Shown here piece after piece: positions 13,701 through 26,933 of a stretch of 64,000 nt of DNA. Under the pieces are notes generated by a model. That model was not told the origin of the DNA. It saw only the letters and a list, made by a program, of their open reading frames with translations, and ran no database searches. Where the stretch lies: positions 186,001 through 250,000 of the forward strand of contig OENT01000001.1 of NCBI GenBank assembly GCA_900239685.1, given 5' to 3'. The stretch's first letter is position 1. Each line of letters starts with the position of its first letter. The position numbers and the translations under genes were made by a program. The DNA comes from Rotaria macrura. Taxonomy: Eukaryota; Rotifera; Eurotatoria; Philodinida; Philodinidae.

Positions 13701-15771
13701 ACCATTACTCAACAACATGAGGAGAAATCGAAACAAGTGAAAAGAAAACAACACTTCTCCTTTACTTTAAATAGAGATAATTGTTTTATTCTTTCAGAAA
13801 GAACTTTTAACAAATCGTTCATCGATTGTTGAAACAAATATTATGGAAGGTTCCATATTGAAAACATCTCGTCGGAACAATTACAAGGAAAAAGAATTTT
13901 CGTCAATGGATGGCCTTGCACGTATTGTTAATGATCATAATGAACGATCGAATATTGATAAAAAAATTGATATCAAACCAAAAGAAACAAACGAAAATGT
14001 TTCTTATTTCCGGGTTGCTAAAAGTCGATATGGGAAGTTTGAGACCGATAATCAAGGCTTTGTCAATAATTCTATAGCTATATTTGATTCGACTAATCAA
14101 AAAAAATTAGAACAACAAGCAGCTAAGAATTCTGAATCTTCAGACACATTAACAAATTCAAAACAGCCGAAATCAGTACCATCCAATATTGTCCAACATC
14201 AAACGAAAGGTAAACAAGCATATTGTCTTTTAAAAAAATATGAAAAAGAAGAAGAATCAAAATCTCGAAATAATTCTGATTATTATAAAATAACCAATCA
14301 ACAAGAACAATCATCTACATCAAATCAGGTTTAACTTGAATAACAAACTATTTTCTTTGTTCAACAATGTTTGCTTCATTTTAGCTTCACGTCATCGAAC
14401 GAACTAATCATACGACGGTACGTTCTACATATTGAAACATTGTCTTTTTTCGTACTAAGCTGTTGACCCATTGATCCCTTAAGTACAAAGTTTAGACGGG
14501 TATAATTAAGAGAGATAACTAAATAGAATGAGTTTACACAGAGAATACAAAATAAACACGCTGCTTTTTTTCCTCTCAATGTTCAACTATGCAACGGATG
14601 AGTTGAACGCTATTCTCGTGATGAACATCTTACACAATTAAAAGAGTTCACTAAAGAAAGGAAATATAGAAAATATTTTCTTTATCAGGCACATGAATTT
14701 ATTCGAAGGTAACGTTATCAATACATCGATCATGGCATGCTCATTTGAAGCATAAATATTTTACTAGAACAATTTTATGAGTTGGTAATATGTAATGCAA
14801 TGACCAGTTTCTATGTAGGCAAATCAATTCGAATAAAAATAATATTTTTCTTCATTGATAAATTTTTATCTATATAGACTGTATAGATTATTCACTGTAG
14901 TATGTGATAAAATTTCTATCATCTACGGAGATTTCACTCATTGCAAATGTACCATTAAATTCAGAACAAGAGATATACAAACAAGATCGACATGTGAAAT
15001 TAAATCGATATTAGTTTCATGAGAACGAGCAAGTATCGGTATCAAGAATGAAGTTCATACAAAAACAAATGTTGTTTCAATACTTTTTAATATCTTCAAG
15101 TTCTGTGCATTTATATCTTACAAATCACTCATCAGCGGATTATTCCAGAGAGATGATTCGAAAAAAATATTATTCATCGAGTAATAAAATGGAAAAAATT
15201 TAAAGAAAAACGAGTTTTAAAGAATGTTTCTCCTTATGATAAGAGTCATGGTCAGTATGAATGTACTCTAGATTGAGACTCTGGCAAACTAGAAACAATT
15301 GATAGCATGCATCACTAGTTAAATCAACTGAAGATAAATGTGAATTCACTTTAAAACATTCGATTAAGAGTGTAAAGTGAGACTTCCATTGTTGATTCCT
15401 AGTAAATAGGGATCTATTCAAAACATTTTTGCAAGTTCACATATGTTTATTTATTTTAATACTAGGCCCATGTCGAGAACGATCGTAAATCGATGATCAA
15501 TCGAATTTCACCTATATCCATAGAACCATTGCCACCACCAGCACCACGCATGCTTGCACCAAAGCCATTCGGTAAATCTGTAACGGAATATCGTACAATA
15601 CGTGGAGTAGATAATGTTGATGGACTGGTACCTCAAATACGTAAAGCAACCACAACATCATCAATTGAAAGGATTAATAAACGATCAAGTACAGATGTAG
15701 CTGCAACACACGATGCATTAATGGAATCAATACGACAATTTGGTGGCTTGAAAAATTTGAGAAAAAAATAA
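10732..15771 (+). CDS. COBL: Cordon-bleu-like actin nucleator (Cobl domain, KRRAP motifs, WH2)
   Basis: Cordon-bleu proteins bind actin monomers through WH2 domains and shape actin-rich structures. Eight exons, 10732-10883, 10954-11087, 11205-11234, 11361-11440, 11506-12295, 13390-13736, 13798-14328 and 15466-15771, keep phase throughout and give about 789 residues. The N-terminal part carries the ubiquitin-like Cobl region (LILPSGVP, then TPMMDLLVQAASLNKLNPSSY, and a second block starting ITVRLQVNLPDAQK). Two basic-proline motifs follow, KKRRAPRPP (about residue 299) and KKKRKAP (about 358), typical of the family. The last 20 residues form a single WH2-like motif, LMESIRQFGGLKNL. The middle is Ser/Thr/Gln-rich and poorly conserved. 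Introns 5 and 7 are unusually long (about 1.1 kb each), so small extra exons could be hidden there. Vertebrate Cobl has three WH2 domains; I see one, more like COBLL1. Confidence 0.88.
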
Positions 15772-17047
15772 TCTTTGTTCTATCCTTTTATTTATCTTTT
15801 AACCTAGTCAATCTATTCAAATTCCAGAATTATAATACTATCCTATCTATGTTGTTCTCTTCATTTCCTATTCCGGTGCTTTTTACAAACGCTTATTGAA
15901 TATTTCCAAATGAGATGAACAGTGGTCTTCAAAAAAACATTAACAACAAAACAATAAAAACTTTTGCTATCCTATGTAAAAAAAAAGTCTCGATTTTCTT
16001 TGGAATCGTCCTATTCTCATTGTTGTCGTGCGTTCTTGTGTGTGTGTGTGTTTTCTTCCTTTTTATTTCTCAGCCTGTGTTCTATGTAGTTGTTACCAAC
16101 GGGTAATATCGTACGCGCTCGCGCGTGTGTGTGTGTGCTCGTTTCCATCTCTGCCTTTTTTCTAATCAAGAAAATAATAATACTAATCTCATTATTTGAT
16201 TAATATATCAACGGTCATAATTAGACTAAAGACAAAAATGAAAGCATCTAATGGGCCTTCATGACGTCTTCTTTTGAAAAATATAAGTATTTTGCGATCA
16301 TTTATCAAAAATAGTATTGTGTTTTATTCATAAGAATTGATTTACAGTCATAGATTTGTCCTTGAATAATGTCTTAGTAAATTCTCACAGGCACCTCTAA
16401 TTTAGCGAACTATATCATCAATCATGTTGCTAGTATTATAGCTAAAAGAAGTAACAAGCAAAAAAAACTCAACAGTAACTACTTGTGTCTTTGATGAATA
16501 GAAGTGGCTCGTCAGTGTCAATATTTTATCTTTTTTCTTGCTCATGCTCGATGATGCATTTCAACGGATTACGGTTAGACACTAGAAAAGATGCAACGTA
16601 CGTGCATTGTCATGCATCATTTTTACGTTACCAATATTCTATTTTCATTAACTCATGTCGTCTAGTTGAACGCAAGTAGAAGTTACGTGAGAAATCTCAG
16701 TCTTTTTATGTGAATATTCATGAGCAACAAATAAACGTTGTTCTACCGACGATAATGATTGTCAATATCTCTCGTTACGTTCAATATTATTCATCTAATT
16801 TCTAGTTCGTTTTATTGATGTGATAAGCATTTTTTTATTAAACTATCAAATCTGAACAAAAGAAAAGGAGACAAAAGACTCATTGTATTCTGCACAAGTC
16901 AACAATATTAAGTATAGATACTACATTGAAAAAAGGTAAAACTTCTGATGCGCTACTTTTAATCGATATCATTTACATTTTCTATAAAAATAGAATGCAA
17001 AATCGATATGTAATACTTTTAGCCTTGCCATACGATCTGTCAAATAA
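15772..17047. other. Intergenic region between Cordon-bleu and GPCR genes
   Basis: No supported gene. It holds a short alternating purine-pyrimidine tract (CGCGCTCGCGCG followed by TG repeats, about 16110-16137) and a TG repeat near 16038. An upstream exon with the signal peptide of the next gene might lie here, but I could not identify it. Confidence 0.4.
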
Positions 17048-19020
17048 ATGGCGCATACGTGTACGACATTGTATAATACGTCCTTGTGGACATTCAATCG
17101 TAAGTGTAGAATGAAGTAAAACGAAAATTCGATAAGTAAATACTTCCTATGAAGATTCATATTGTCCAGCATATTTTGATCGAATATCTTGTTGGCCGCC
17201 GACAGAAGCTGGTGTTCGTCGTATTATACCATGTCCTGCATACATCTTTCCCGATGCTAGTCTAGATGGTATATTTTGAGTTCATGAATTAATATGGTGA
17301 ATATGAAAGTTTTCGTTTTTTTTTGTTTTTGATTTTATCTCTAGCGTACGCTTCACTTTTGTGTACAAATGAATCTCAATGGGAAGAACGAAGTCATTAT
17401 GAATTATGCATCGGTTGTTCACCTATTGACTCGTCGAGTTTGGTGTGTTTCATACGAAAATAAAAAGAAATCTTCCATTTGAATTTGTATCCTCTAGAAT
17501 ATAACAGGTCTATTTTCAATACCTTCAAGTTTCATAATAACACGAAAATATTTTATTATTTGTGCCAATGGTCTCTCAATTATTCTTCTTACCATTGGTA
17601 TTGCTATTCTACTTGGTAATAGGTAAGTCAATGTATGTTTGATGTGTAAAAAATTCATTTTTTTTTCTTTCATGTAAAATTTTAGTCGTCTTCGAAAATA
17701 TCCTAGAAATGTTCTACATGCTAATATCTTTCTTGTTTTTCTCATTCGATCGATTGTTCAACTTATCGCTGAAATTTTCATGGACAAGGGATATTTTGCT
17801 CATAATGTATTTGAACGTATTGATACATGTAATCATACGACAGTTTACTTCAACGAAGATCAAGTAAGGAGATAATTTCGTTGCTTAGTTGTTCTTCATA
17901 GAATTCAAACCAAAACAAGAAAATTTTCCAAAGAATAATTAGCTTTTCCTTTGTTTAGTTACTCGATTGCAAATTATTTACTATACTCATGAATTATATA
18001 AATAGTAGTGTTTCACATTGGTTTGTTTTTTGTGAAGCTTTGTATTTATATCGTTTGTTAAGAACTAAAGCACATCAGGATAGAATTCGATGGTATATAT
18101 TAACCGGTTGGTGTAAGTATAAATACTTTTTGGTACTTGAAATAATTTAGACTAGAAAAAAACATACAATAACTAAATAATTCTTTATAGTAGCACCATT
18201 TTGCTTAACATTGATCACATATACAATACGTTTCATATTAAAAAAAGATTGGTATACATGTTGGTCTGAGCCGTCGATTTACGATTGGATTCTTCATGGG
18301 CCAAACTTAATTCTTCAATTTGTAATTAATAAACTAGTTCTTCTTGAATTTAGAAAATTTTCATTATCACTTTGTTTTTTTTTTAATTTTATTTAGTTGA
18401 ATTTTGTTATTTTTAATTACGTGTGTATATTACTTATTCAAAAACTCAATCGAACTTATCGAGTAATTGCTTATCCTGATCAAAGACGTTTTTCTAAATT
18501 TAGGTAAAAATTTTAACAGCTACTGTAATCATTAATATATAGCCTTTTAGTCGTTTAACACGTTCAACATTAATCTTATTGCCTGTATTCGGTATTCATT
18601 ATTTTTTCTTTATGTGGAATATAAAACCAATACTAATATCGAATTTAATTCTTATTCATCTTACTATACATACAATATCATCATCGTTTCAAGTAAATTG
18701 AAGAGAATCTGAACTTTAGTTTGATTCTTTCTTTCTCAGTGTGTTGGAAATCCTTTGAAATTCCTGTTTCTATTTAGGGTTTAATTGTCGCATTGATCTA
18801 TACAATAATTAATTCTGAGGTTCAATGCGAAATATTTCGTAGTCTAGATCGTTGTTTGATGCGTCATTATTCATTGGGACAAGAGCCAAGATTCTTTCGT
18901 AATTATATCACTAAATTAGATAATGAACGTTATTGGTCTGTTGGCTATGAAAAAAGATTATCAATACCTGTTCAACATCCTCAAATGGAACCACAGATTC
19001 TTGTAAAATACAACCGCTGA
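17048..19020 (+). CDS. Class B (secretin-family) G-protein-coupled receptor
   Basis: A plasma-membrane receptor for a peptide hormone, of the calcitonin/DH31/PDF/PTH-receptor type. Ten exons, 17048-17099, 17155-17268, 17345-17442, 17498-17622, 17686-17863, 17959-18112, 18191-18321, 18397-18503, 18551-18692 and 18778-19020, join in phase to about 447 residues. The extracellular hormone-binding domain shows all six cysteines (HTC, SYCPAYFDR, ISCWPPTEAG, IPCPAY, LLCTNESQW, ELCIG). Seven membrane segments follow with family marks: HANIFLVF (TM2), CEALYLYRLL (TM3), YTCW (loop 2), NFVIFNYVCILLIQKL (TM5), LLPVFGIHYFFF (TM6) and FQGLIVALIYTIINSEVQ (TM7). The start ATG follows an in-frame TAA with no AG acceptor between them, so the modelled protein begins right before the first Cys and lacks a signal peptide. 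The peptide ligand cannot be told from sequence. Confidence 0.92.
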
Positions 19021-20789
19021 AGGACACATATTTTGAATACATGAATGTAAATTAAATCCTTTCATTTGAAAATTTATATGCATCACATCAAAAGAAATGA
19101 TCATTTCGAACTAAGCCTCTTGGCTTTATGAGCAACATTATTATTATTATTATTATGAAATTGAAAGAAAGAATAACTGTTTATATCATAATGCGTCTGT
19201 TACTTTAGACCAAATCTTGGACTACTAGGAGATTTTGCGTTTGAAGAATCAATGCAAAGAACCGTAATAAATTTTATGAAACAACTTGTCATTAAATGAA
19301 ATTTTTAAAATGTTTTGAGCAAAACTTTGCACATTCTGTGAATTTATTTTCGGTCGACATCGTTTATATGAAAAAAAAGTAATTTTCTTCGTATGCAATA
19401 CTTATGATGAAAAGTAGTTTCAAGACGAAGAGATTAGGTTTTGTTCAATCTCAATTTTTTAAATCATTGTACTAACATCTTTTTTAAAGGTTACTTTATT
19501 TACGAAAGATGTATTTGAGTATGATCGCAATTTGTTCAAGTTAAAGTAAAATATTTTCTACGCACAAAATCATGGCATAATGTAAAGGAAGATCGATGAA
19601 CCTTTTCTCGTCTAAGGCACGTATACAACCAAGTCGAATTCATAGTTATTTCTGAAATTTTCGAAGTCACAAAGAATTCCATAGTAGCGAAATATCTAAA
19701 ACTGTAAAGTATATCGAATTTAAATATTTTTGATAGCTACATGTTCACTTGATTTCCATTCGAATGACATCGTTCATGATTATTGTTATACAAATACAAG
19801 GCAAGAGAGATTTTAAAGTTTATACACATACACATAATATTTCTTTTCCATCGTTAATACACTATCGAAGTATTACCAAGGTATGTTTTTCGAGCTCCAT
19901 TGTGATCAAACAAATTTCATGACAAAATATCTTTAAAAAACTTAATCCGCCTGTAGGGCATGGAATAACAAGCCACAATATTTCTCAGTATTTAGATTTA
20001 ATCAAGTGGAAAAATTCATTTCCATACGAATCAAATAAATACATTCGATAAAAGATTGTAAATCTGATAGACAGGTTTTTTGTAGAAAAATACTTATGAA
20101 TATTTCGATACGATTGTTGTATCTATAACGCAAATCTTTGTATAGATCTTAAAGTCATATTCGCAAATAGATTATTGTATGCTAAATAGTTTTCTTTCAT
20201 TATTAGCCAAATCATACTCACAAACTCTCATTAGTGAAAAACTTGAACGGTTGTGTTTTTGATTGTTGAAAGTCTGTGTTTCTCATCGTCAAAATGTTAA
20301 CATTTCTCCAGTTTAATTAATTCTTGCATCATTTTAATCTCGATTTAAGTGAGCAATAGATTGAAAAAAAAAACTTCATAGATTAACTGTCGTGTTTATC
20401 GCAGTGATCACAAATTTCTTTTTTTGATATGAATTTCATTCATGATGAATACGAAATCTGTACACCATTGATGGATCTCCTACTCAGAGGTATATAATAA
20501 GCTATTATTACGATGATGCATTCATCATATAAGCTAAATATATCGTGCTGTATACTTTTATCTTACTGTTCAATAACTATACATTGAGATTTTGAATTGC
20601 AAATTATGTTTAACATTGAAACGAAAAGAAATATAGATCCTTGCTAGTTCATCTCTGGATTTAACGAATCAGGATGATTTGGAAAGAAGAGACAAAGAAA
20701 ATCGAATATAGACATGTATTTTAAATAAATATTTATCAGTTTTACATAGAATTGTATTGTATGAATCAATATTCAACGTGATTACTTGT
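19021..20789. other. Convergent intergenic region, GPCR and UPF0598 gene
   Basis: Lies between the 3' ends of two converging genes and should hold both 3' UTRs. AT-rich, with a TTA microsatellite at about 19138-19155. No supported open frame, repeat or RNA gene was found. Confidence 0.45.
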
Positions 20790-21571
20790 CTATATTTCAA
20801 AACGGCTATGTTCATTCACAAGTTTTTCGAGTCGATCATCTTTCTTCAATGTATACAGTTTTCCTTTCCATTCAATACTTGTCGGTATGCCATCTGTTTT
20901 ATCATCGTATCCAAGATGAGTACTCAATCGTTCAGCGATGGCATCTTTAATCAGAGCAATACCTGTATGAAATTTTTCCAATAATGGATGGTATATACGG
21001 CCTGTGTCTGGTTTAACATAAAGTCTTTCAGGATCAAATCGTATCGACAATACTGTCGATGGTATATGGCAACATTCAAATAAATCTTGATCATCTAAAA
21101 ATCGTGTTAATACGTATGGTACATCAGCACAACGAATAAAATTACGCTCCCGTCCACATAAAGATACATATGGAAATGTCGAAAAATAAGGACGATCATT
21201 ATATGTATTGGCTCGAAGACGAGTAAAAAAGAAATGTAGAAATTTCGGATCTAAAAGTGTCGTTAAAACAAAAGCGTGATGTACTTTTTCATCACTGAAA
21301 ATGCATGTCATTTTAAAACTTACCTTTGTAACATGATGTGAAATTTTTAAATCGAGTATCATCTAAGAATAGCTAAAGATAGAAAATTTTTATGTAATAT
21401 TTAAAATAGAAAATTTTATACATATCCTACCTGTCCAAATGAATCAATATAGTAGAAATATTCTCGTACATCGAGACGATCGGGTGGTGACTGACCTTGT
21501 ACGTACGAAGATGAAGAATTTCGAATGAAATTTTTATGAATATGTAATGATCGTAAAATAGTCGATAACAT
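20790..21571 (-). CDS. C8orf82: UPF0598 family protein (C8orf82 homologue)
   Basis: Conserved metazoan protein of unknown biochemical role. Three exons on the minus strand, 21431-21571, 21324-21372 and 20790-21250, give about 216 residues, the same length as I recall for human C8orf82. Family landmarks are VREYFYYID, GQLFLDDT, the FFFTRLRAN block and PYVSLCGRERNFIRC, followed by RIYHPLLEKF. The Ser/Arg-rich, acid-free N-terminus before YVQGQSP could be a mitochondrial targeting peptide (inference). For intron 2 the acceptor at 21251 restores the conserved CYKDPKFL junction, whereas a nearer AG would give a 29 bp intron and unconserved residues. It reads head-on to the GPCR gene. Confidence 0.9.
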
Positions 21572-24267
21572 GTTTTATCTAGAAATAAAATCCTTGAACA
21601 TTTCGAATATGCAAATATTATTAATGAATATCTTTGACGATGAGACTACTCGAATTGATGTTCAGTTTTGTAGTTCATAATCAATTCACCAGAAGAATGT
21701 AGTGCATCGGGTTGAAATTAGAAACACGCCTGTTTTAATCGATCTTCTTGAGTCATGTTTATAGTTTTCGAATTAAGTCTTTGTACGTACTGAAAATCTA
21801 AGGAAATTCGAATATTGTCTTAGCAAAAAATGAGCGTACAAGATGAACATCTACGTTACGATGATTGGATTTTGTTCGAAAGGTGTACTATCTTTGAGAA
21901 GTAGTATTTTTTTCTTCTATCAATTAAATATTGACTTGAAAGCGGCAGATAATGATTCTGGATTTTTGGGTTCAAAAAACCCATCGTGATTACCTTGAAT
22001 GAGCCGTTTGAATCAGCTCAGAACCAGATTGTATGATAAATATTAGTTAGTTGGAGTAGTCGCCTCGAGATAGAAAACAAAGCAAACGAATAACTTTGAG
22101 TGTTTTCAAGTAGTAACAAGTTTCTTATCATGCCTGAAGATGAATGTACAATAAAATACATTTATGTTGAAGAGCTTTCAAAGTATATTGTTCATAAATA
22201 TCATTGATGAATGGAAGATTCAATTTAAATTGTTTTGCTTTTGAAACATACTTATTGACGACATTTCGTTACATTATTCAATAGAACAATGTCAATAAAT
22301 AGGCATAACTAATGAGTAAATGTGAGGAGGAAGCACATTGCATTGTTGAATGCGCTACCATTTCATAGAAGGACTATAAAATACGCTTCACTTGAACCTT
22401 TGTAATCTTAGAAGGATTCGTGAACTTTGAATTGCTGATGACTATTATGAGTGTTATAATAGAATTAATTCTAACCGAAAGTTATTTTTTACAAGAAAAA
22501 TAGAAGAGAATCCGTATTTTCTATCGACCAGTTTTATACTCTTGAAAACTACCATGAACACGAAAATTTCTTCTTGGAAATATTGAATTTTTAAAACAAA
22601 AGCGGTATACTATAGAAAGAGAAAATATTAAATTGAAATTCTATAGATTGATACTTTCATGATTATGAAATATCTCTATAACATAAAATAATCTCATGTT
22701 CAAACTCTAGACCTTAACTATTTCGGAAGTACTTTAACCTTAGGAAAAATGTTTTTCCAAAAATGATGACTCTTTATCGGTGGATCAACAAATATGAGAT
22801 TGTTTTAAACTTATTTTATTGTCATTGAGAACTTTTCTCGTTGACACGCTACGAAATTAAATGGCTTCTAACGCGCGTATATGTTTCTTGGGCATTTATT
22901 TTTTTCTCAATCACAAACACAACATAATCTCATTCTTTCTCAATCTAACTTATTGTCGAATAGAGAAAAGTTCTTATTTTTCTATAATAATACTCTAAAA
23001 AACATATCTTGTTTGTTCTTTTGAAAATCATTTTACTGAATATCAATGTAATTGATAATATATAGATGATTCATGATGAAGCTTCAATCATTCCTATTTT
23101 TTTTTCAAACATACAAGTTTCCCTTTTATGCGATATCGCAATCAACATAGAGTAAAAATCCCTATTTACTAAGAGTAACTCTCGATTATGAACATCTCTC
23201 TATTCGGAATACTATGCACATTTTATCAATTCCTTGGCTGACGAAACGCTCCATTATTTGAGAGATATGTGTTTTATCTCTCATGTAGAAGACAAGACAA
23301 ACAATGCTATAATGTTTATCAATTCTAGTAAACCATCTAGTAATGCATCAAAACGAAATAGCAAAATTCATTGATGAAAAATCTCATCACGTGTTTGGAA
23401 CGACAAGTTTAGTCAAATCATGGCCAAAACGTTTTCATTTACCATCGACTAAAGATATTGTATTAATAAAATATGCCGAACGTTCTTATTTTCTACGTAC
23501 GATGAACACTATTCAGGTAGTTCTACATGAATTCAATTCAACGACATTGAAGAAAATATTTACAAAGAAAAAATAATAATCGTAGCAACAAATTTAAAGG
23601 TTATTTTGATTAATATACGGTTGAAAACAAGAGAATAGTAACATTTGGTTATCGAGAATTATATTTAAATGAATATTTAATCTATATATTCATTCGAAAA
23701 AAAAACAAAAAAACATCTAAGAAACTTGCAATAATAAGTACCTTTATAAACTGGACATTATTTTTTGCTACTCTCAATGGTGCTCGTATAAGAGAATTTT
23801 CACTGCAAGTATATGTCATTCCATTTGTAAGACAAATGACTAATAAAGAAAGGAGAGTTTCATTCGATATTCTCTAATAATTACATTCTTTGCTTATTTG
23901 ATGACGACTTAGTATTCCAATTTCTTCTCGGGATAATGTAAAATATGTTTTGTTTTTATTCAGTGTTGATGTCGAAGATAATATAAAATTTTATCTTAAT
24001 AAAGATTATTTGCTGACATATGAACAACAACAACAACACATTTCTAATCGAAACTAAACCAAAACACAGTAGTTCAATTGTTTTAATCATATTTAACGTT
24101 TATTGGATGAGAAAAATAAAATGTCGGTTACATGAATTTTCAAGATTATATACGACAGATCTAAACAAGTAAATCAAAGAAATAAGCGAAACTAGTGCAA
24201 ACAAAATAAACTAGATTTCTGATAAGGAAAGTGTAGTGTTGAAGAAAATAAAAAAAGCACAAACTTC
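21572..24267. other. Intergenic region with one unrecognised open frame
   Basis: About 2.7 kb between the start of the UPF0598 gene and the end of the P450 gene. Apart from the small open frame at 23343-23576 (listed separately) it is AT-rich with no supported gene, repeat or RNA. Confidence 0.4.
23343..23576 (+). CDS. Unrecognised small open frame, possibly an exon
   Basis: A 77-codon frame whose product starts MHQNEIAKFIDEKSHH and contains VKSWPKRFHLPSTKDIV. Its mixed composition and codon choice (CGT Arg, balanced Ser/Thr codons) look more protein-like than most chance frames here. A CAG|GTAGTT donor-like site at about 23516 and an acceptor-like TTCTAG near 23330 mean it could be an internal exon. 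An overlapping frame just upstream (about 23190-23366) also reads like protein. I do not recognise a family; it may be real, decayed or chance. Confidence 0.25.
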   Translation: MHQNEIAKFIDEKSHHVFGTTSLVKSWPKRFHLPSTKDIVLIKYAERSYFLRTMNTIQVVLHEFNSTTLKKIFTKKK

Positions 24268-26560
24268 TTAGAGTACTGTAAAACATGTAGCTTTAAGTGA
24301 AAATTTTGGTGGCGTATTAGCTAAACCAAATGTGCCTTCAGTTGTCTCAGGTATGGGGCCAACTTTTTCGAAATCATTATGATATAGAAGTACGCCAAAT
24401 ATACCGGATAATAAATTGAACACGAATTTTTCGGCTACACATGTGCGTGGACCAAAACCAAATGGATAATAAGAATGATTTGGCATTGTTGATGAACTTT
24501 GCTCTAACCATCGTGTTAAATCAAATTTTGTTGGTTGTTTCCATGCATTTGAATAATGTAATGCAAGAATATTTGCTCCGAATTGAGTACGTTTTTGTAT
24601 ATGATATTGACGCCATTTGAAATCTTGTAATGTTGAATGAATAACAACTGGTACAATAGGTGATAAACGTAAAACTTCTTTGACGAATGCTTGCGTGTGA
24701 ACAAGTGATTCAGTTGATCCCATGTCAAATTTCCTATAGTTCTTATTTCGAACTTCTCGTCGACATAAATCAGCTTCTTCAGGATATTTAACAACATAGA
24801 GTAAAATCCATGATAATGCACTTTTAAGCATTTCACTTCCATGCATAATAATATCAAGTAGAGACGCAGCAATATCGTCATCGTCTAAACTTGGTGATGA
24901 TTGATTGATGCAATTTAAAATTGAATCAAGAAAATCATTTGATTTGGTAGTTGTTGATGTTACAATTTGTTCAGTAGAGTTTGTATTATTCATTGACTTA
25001 TTAGATTGTTCATATCGATGTTTTATCCATGTTTTAATATAGTCCAAAACATTCTCATTTATATCTAATGTTTCCGATAGGCCAGTGAGTTTTGAAAGAA
25101 CGATTGTAGCACTTTTTTGAACTTTATCGTCGTGAATAACTTTCGAAATTTTATATAAATTTTGTTCAAACAACTCAAAAACTTTATCATCCATTGATAT
25201 TGAATTCGATGAATATGAAAGTGATGTAAGAAGGCGAACAGCAAAATAGAATGTTGTACGACGAACATCGAACTTATTTGAAAGATGGAAATTTTCTATT
25301 TGTTGCTGTACAATTGAATCAAAATGCTTGTTAACAAGATCATTATCAATATAGTTTACAAGTGCTTTATGTATTATGCCTGCATTGAAATCTGCATGAC
25401 GAAATACGATACCTAGGAGATAGAAAAATATAATTTAGCGGAATCAAAGACGATGCTAATTCTAGCAATCAATGTTAATAAACAAGAGGAGTGTATAATA
25501 GAGAAAATGGTGTCAATAAATTTTTATAAAATCAGCAACTAACCATCGAACCTCTTATATTCTAATATGAATATGAATCAAGTTATTAGGAGAAATCGAT
25601 AATAGTTGTATGAATTATTTTCGGAGCATGCATATAAAAATATTTACCATCGATAGTGTTTGTTTACATACTCAATTGAAGAGTGACATTATGTCTGTGT
25701 AAACTAGAAGAAATATTTATCGACAGAAAATAATTTCTGAGGTCGATGAGTTGAATATGTCTGTCAAGTATTTCATGTTACAATACTTCGATGATATTTC
25801 TTTCTCGCAGAAGAAAATATTCTGAAACTCTGTTAATGGCAATGTAACTGTTCGAGAAATTCATCTGAGAATGTCCTCCGAAGTTGACTGTTATCTGATA
25901 GAGAATTTGATACTCTCCTTCCTAGAACACCATTCTATATTCTTCTTAACATTTTCCTATAAGGTTTTTGTTCTACGCTGAAAGAATGTCGATGACAAAA
26001 TCATAATGAAATTTTCTACATTAGATTTAAATAGCAAGTGTTTTCTTTTCTTGTTTCAATTATACCTGTTCGAATATGTTTTCCTTCTTTGTATCGTAAT
26101 TGATTTTCTAAATAATTATCAACTTTATTACTAACTAAATCGGCACGTCCAATAAATATTTCCTGAATTATGTCAGTTTTATTCAAGAGAACTAAACGAC
26201 CGGTGTGAGTCATAACAGTACATGATTCAGGATATTCATTTGCTAAATTAATTAAATTTTCATGTTTTCTCCGTTGATATGCAATAGCATCTTTTATATT
26301 TTTCCAATCACGTGGTCCTTTAGGATAACGATACCGATTTCGATCTAATGCAATAAATAAAACAAAACAGAAAACTTATTCTTAGTTCTTGAATTGAGAA
26401 ATATTATCTTTTTACCATATTGCCATTTAAGAAAAATCACGATAATAATCATTATAATATGAATACCGAATGAAGTAAAATAACTCATAAATCCACCTTC
26501 TTCACTTTCAGATGAATGAGCTGAGTCTCCTAGAGTTGCTCCAAATGCATCGGTGGCCAT
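24268..26560 (-). CDS. Cytochrome P450, membrane-anchored
   Basis: Haem-thiolate monooxygenase of endoplasmic-reticulum type, substrate unknown. Three minus-strand exons, 26416-26560, 26066-26344 and 24268-25412, keep phase and give about 522 residues. A hydrophobic anchor (IHIIMIIIVIFL) follows an unusual acidic N-terminal tail of about 30 residues, then comes the proline-type hinge YPKGPRDW. The K-helix ExxR motif is KEVLR, the PERF-like region is FDLTRW, and the haem loop is FGFGPRTCVAEK with the ligand Cys near residue 466 (Ala in place of the usual Gly after it). The I-helix, normally AGxDT, reads MHGSEML, lacking the threonine. A 653 bp intron separates exons 2 and 3. The subfamily cannot be assigned by eye; the altered I-helix suggests non-standard chemistry or relaxed constraint. 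Confidence 0.9.
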
Positions 26561-26933
26561 TGTTTATCTAAGACGTAAAAAACGAAAGACAAAGAATATC
26601 ACTTATACAAGTGCAATCGTCACGAATCATCGTCTATATCAAATTTCGATACACAGTAAATTAGTCGTCATTCAAGTACTAAAACTATAAGCATCATGTA
26701 TGATAGTACATATACATATATTTTTTTCCTTTCTTTCTCTTATCGTTCGATGCAATAATATCTATCGCCATCCACCAAAATTGAATCAACATATACATCA
26801 TAGAGAATCATAATGACAGATGGAGAAAGAAAAAAAAAACAAAAGAAGCGACACACGTATACACATGTAAGGTGAGATCATCATCATCATTTAACATGTA
26901 TAACAACCAGCAAAAAAAAGAAAAAAAAGAAAA
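26561..26933. other. Short intergenic gap, ST7 to P450
   Basis: About 370 bp between the ST7 stop codon and the P450 start, both on the minus strand. A-rich, with no open frame; it must hold the ST7 3' UTR and the P450 promoter or a processing signal. Confidence 0.4.

Noticed and set aside
21294-21323. 29 bp intron in the UPF0598 gene
   Set aside because: A farther acceptor at 21251 gives a 73 bp intron and restores the conserved CYKDPKFL junction.
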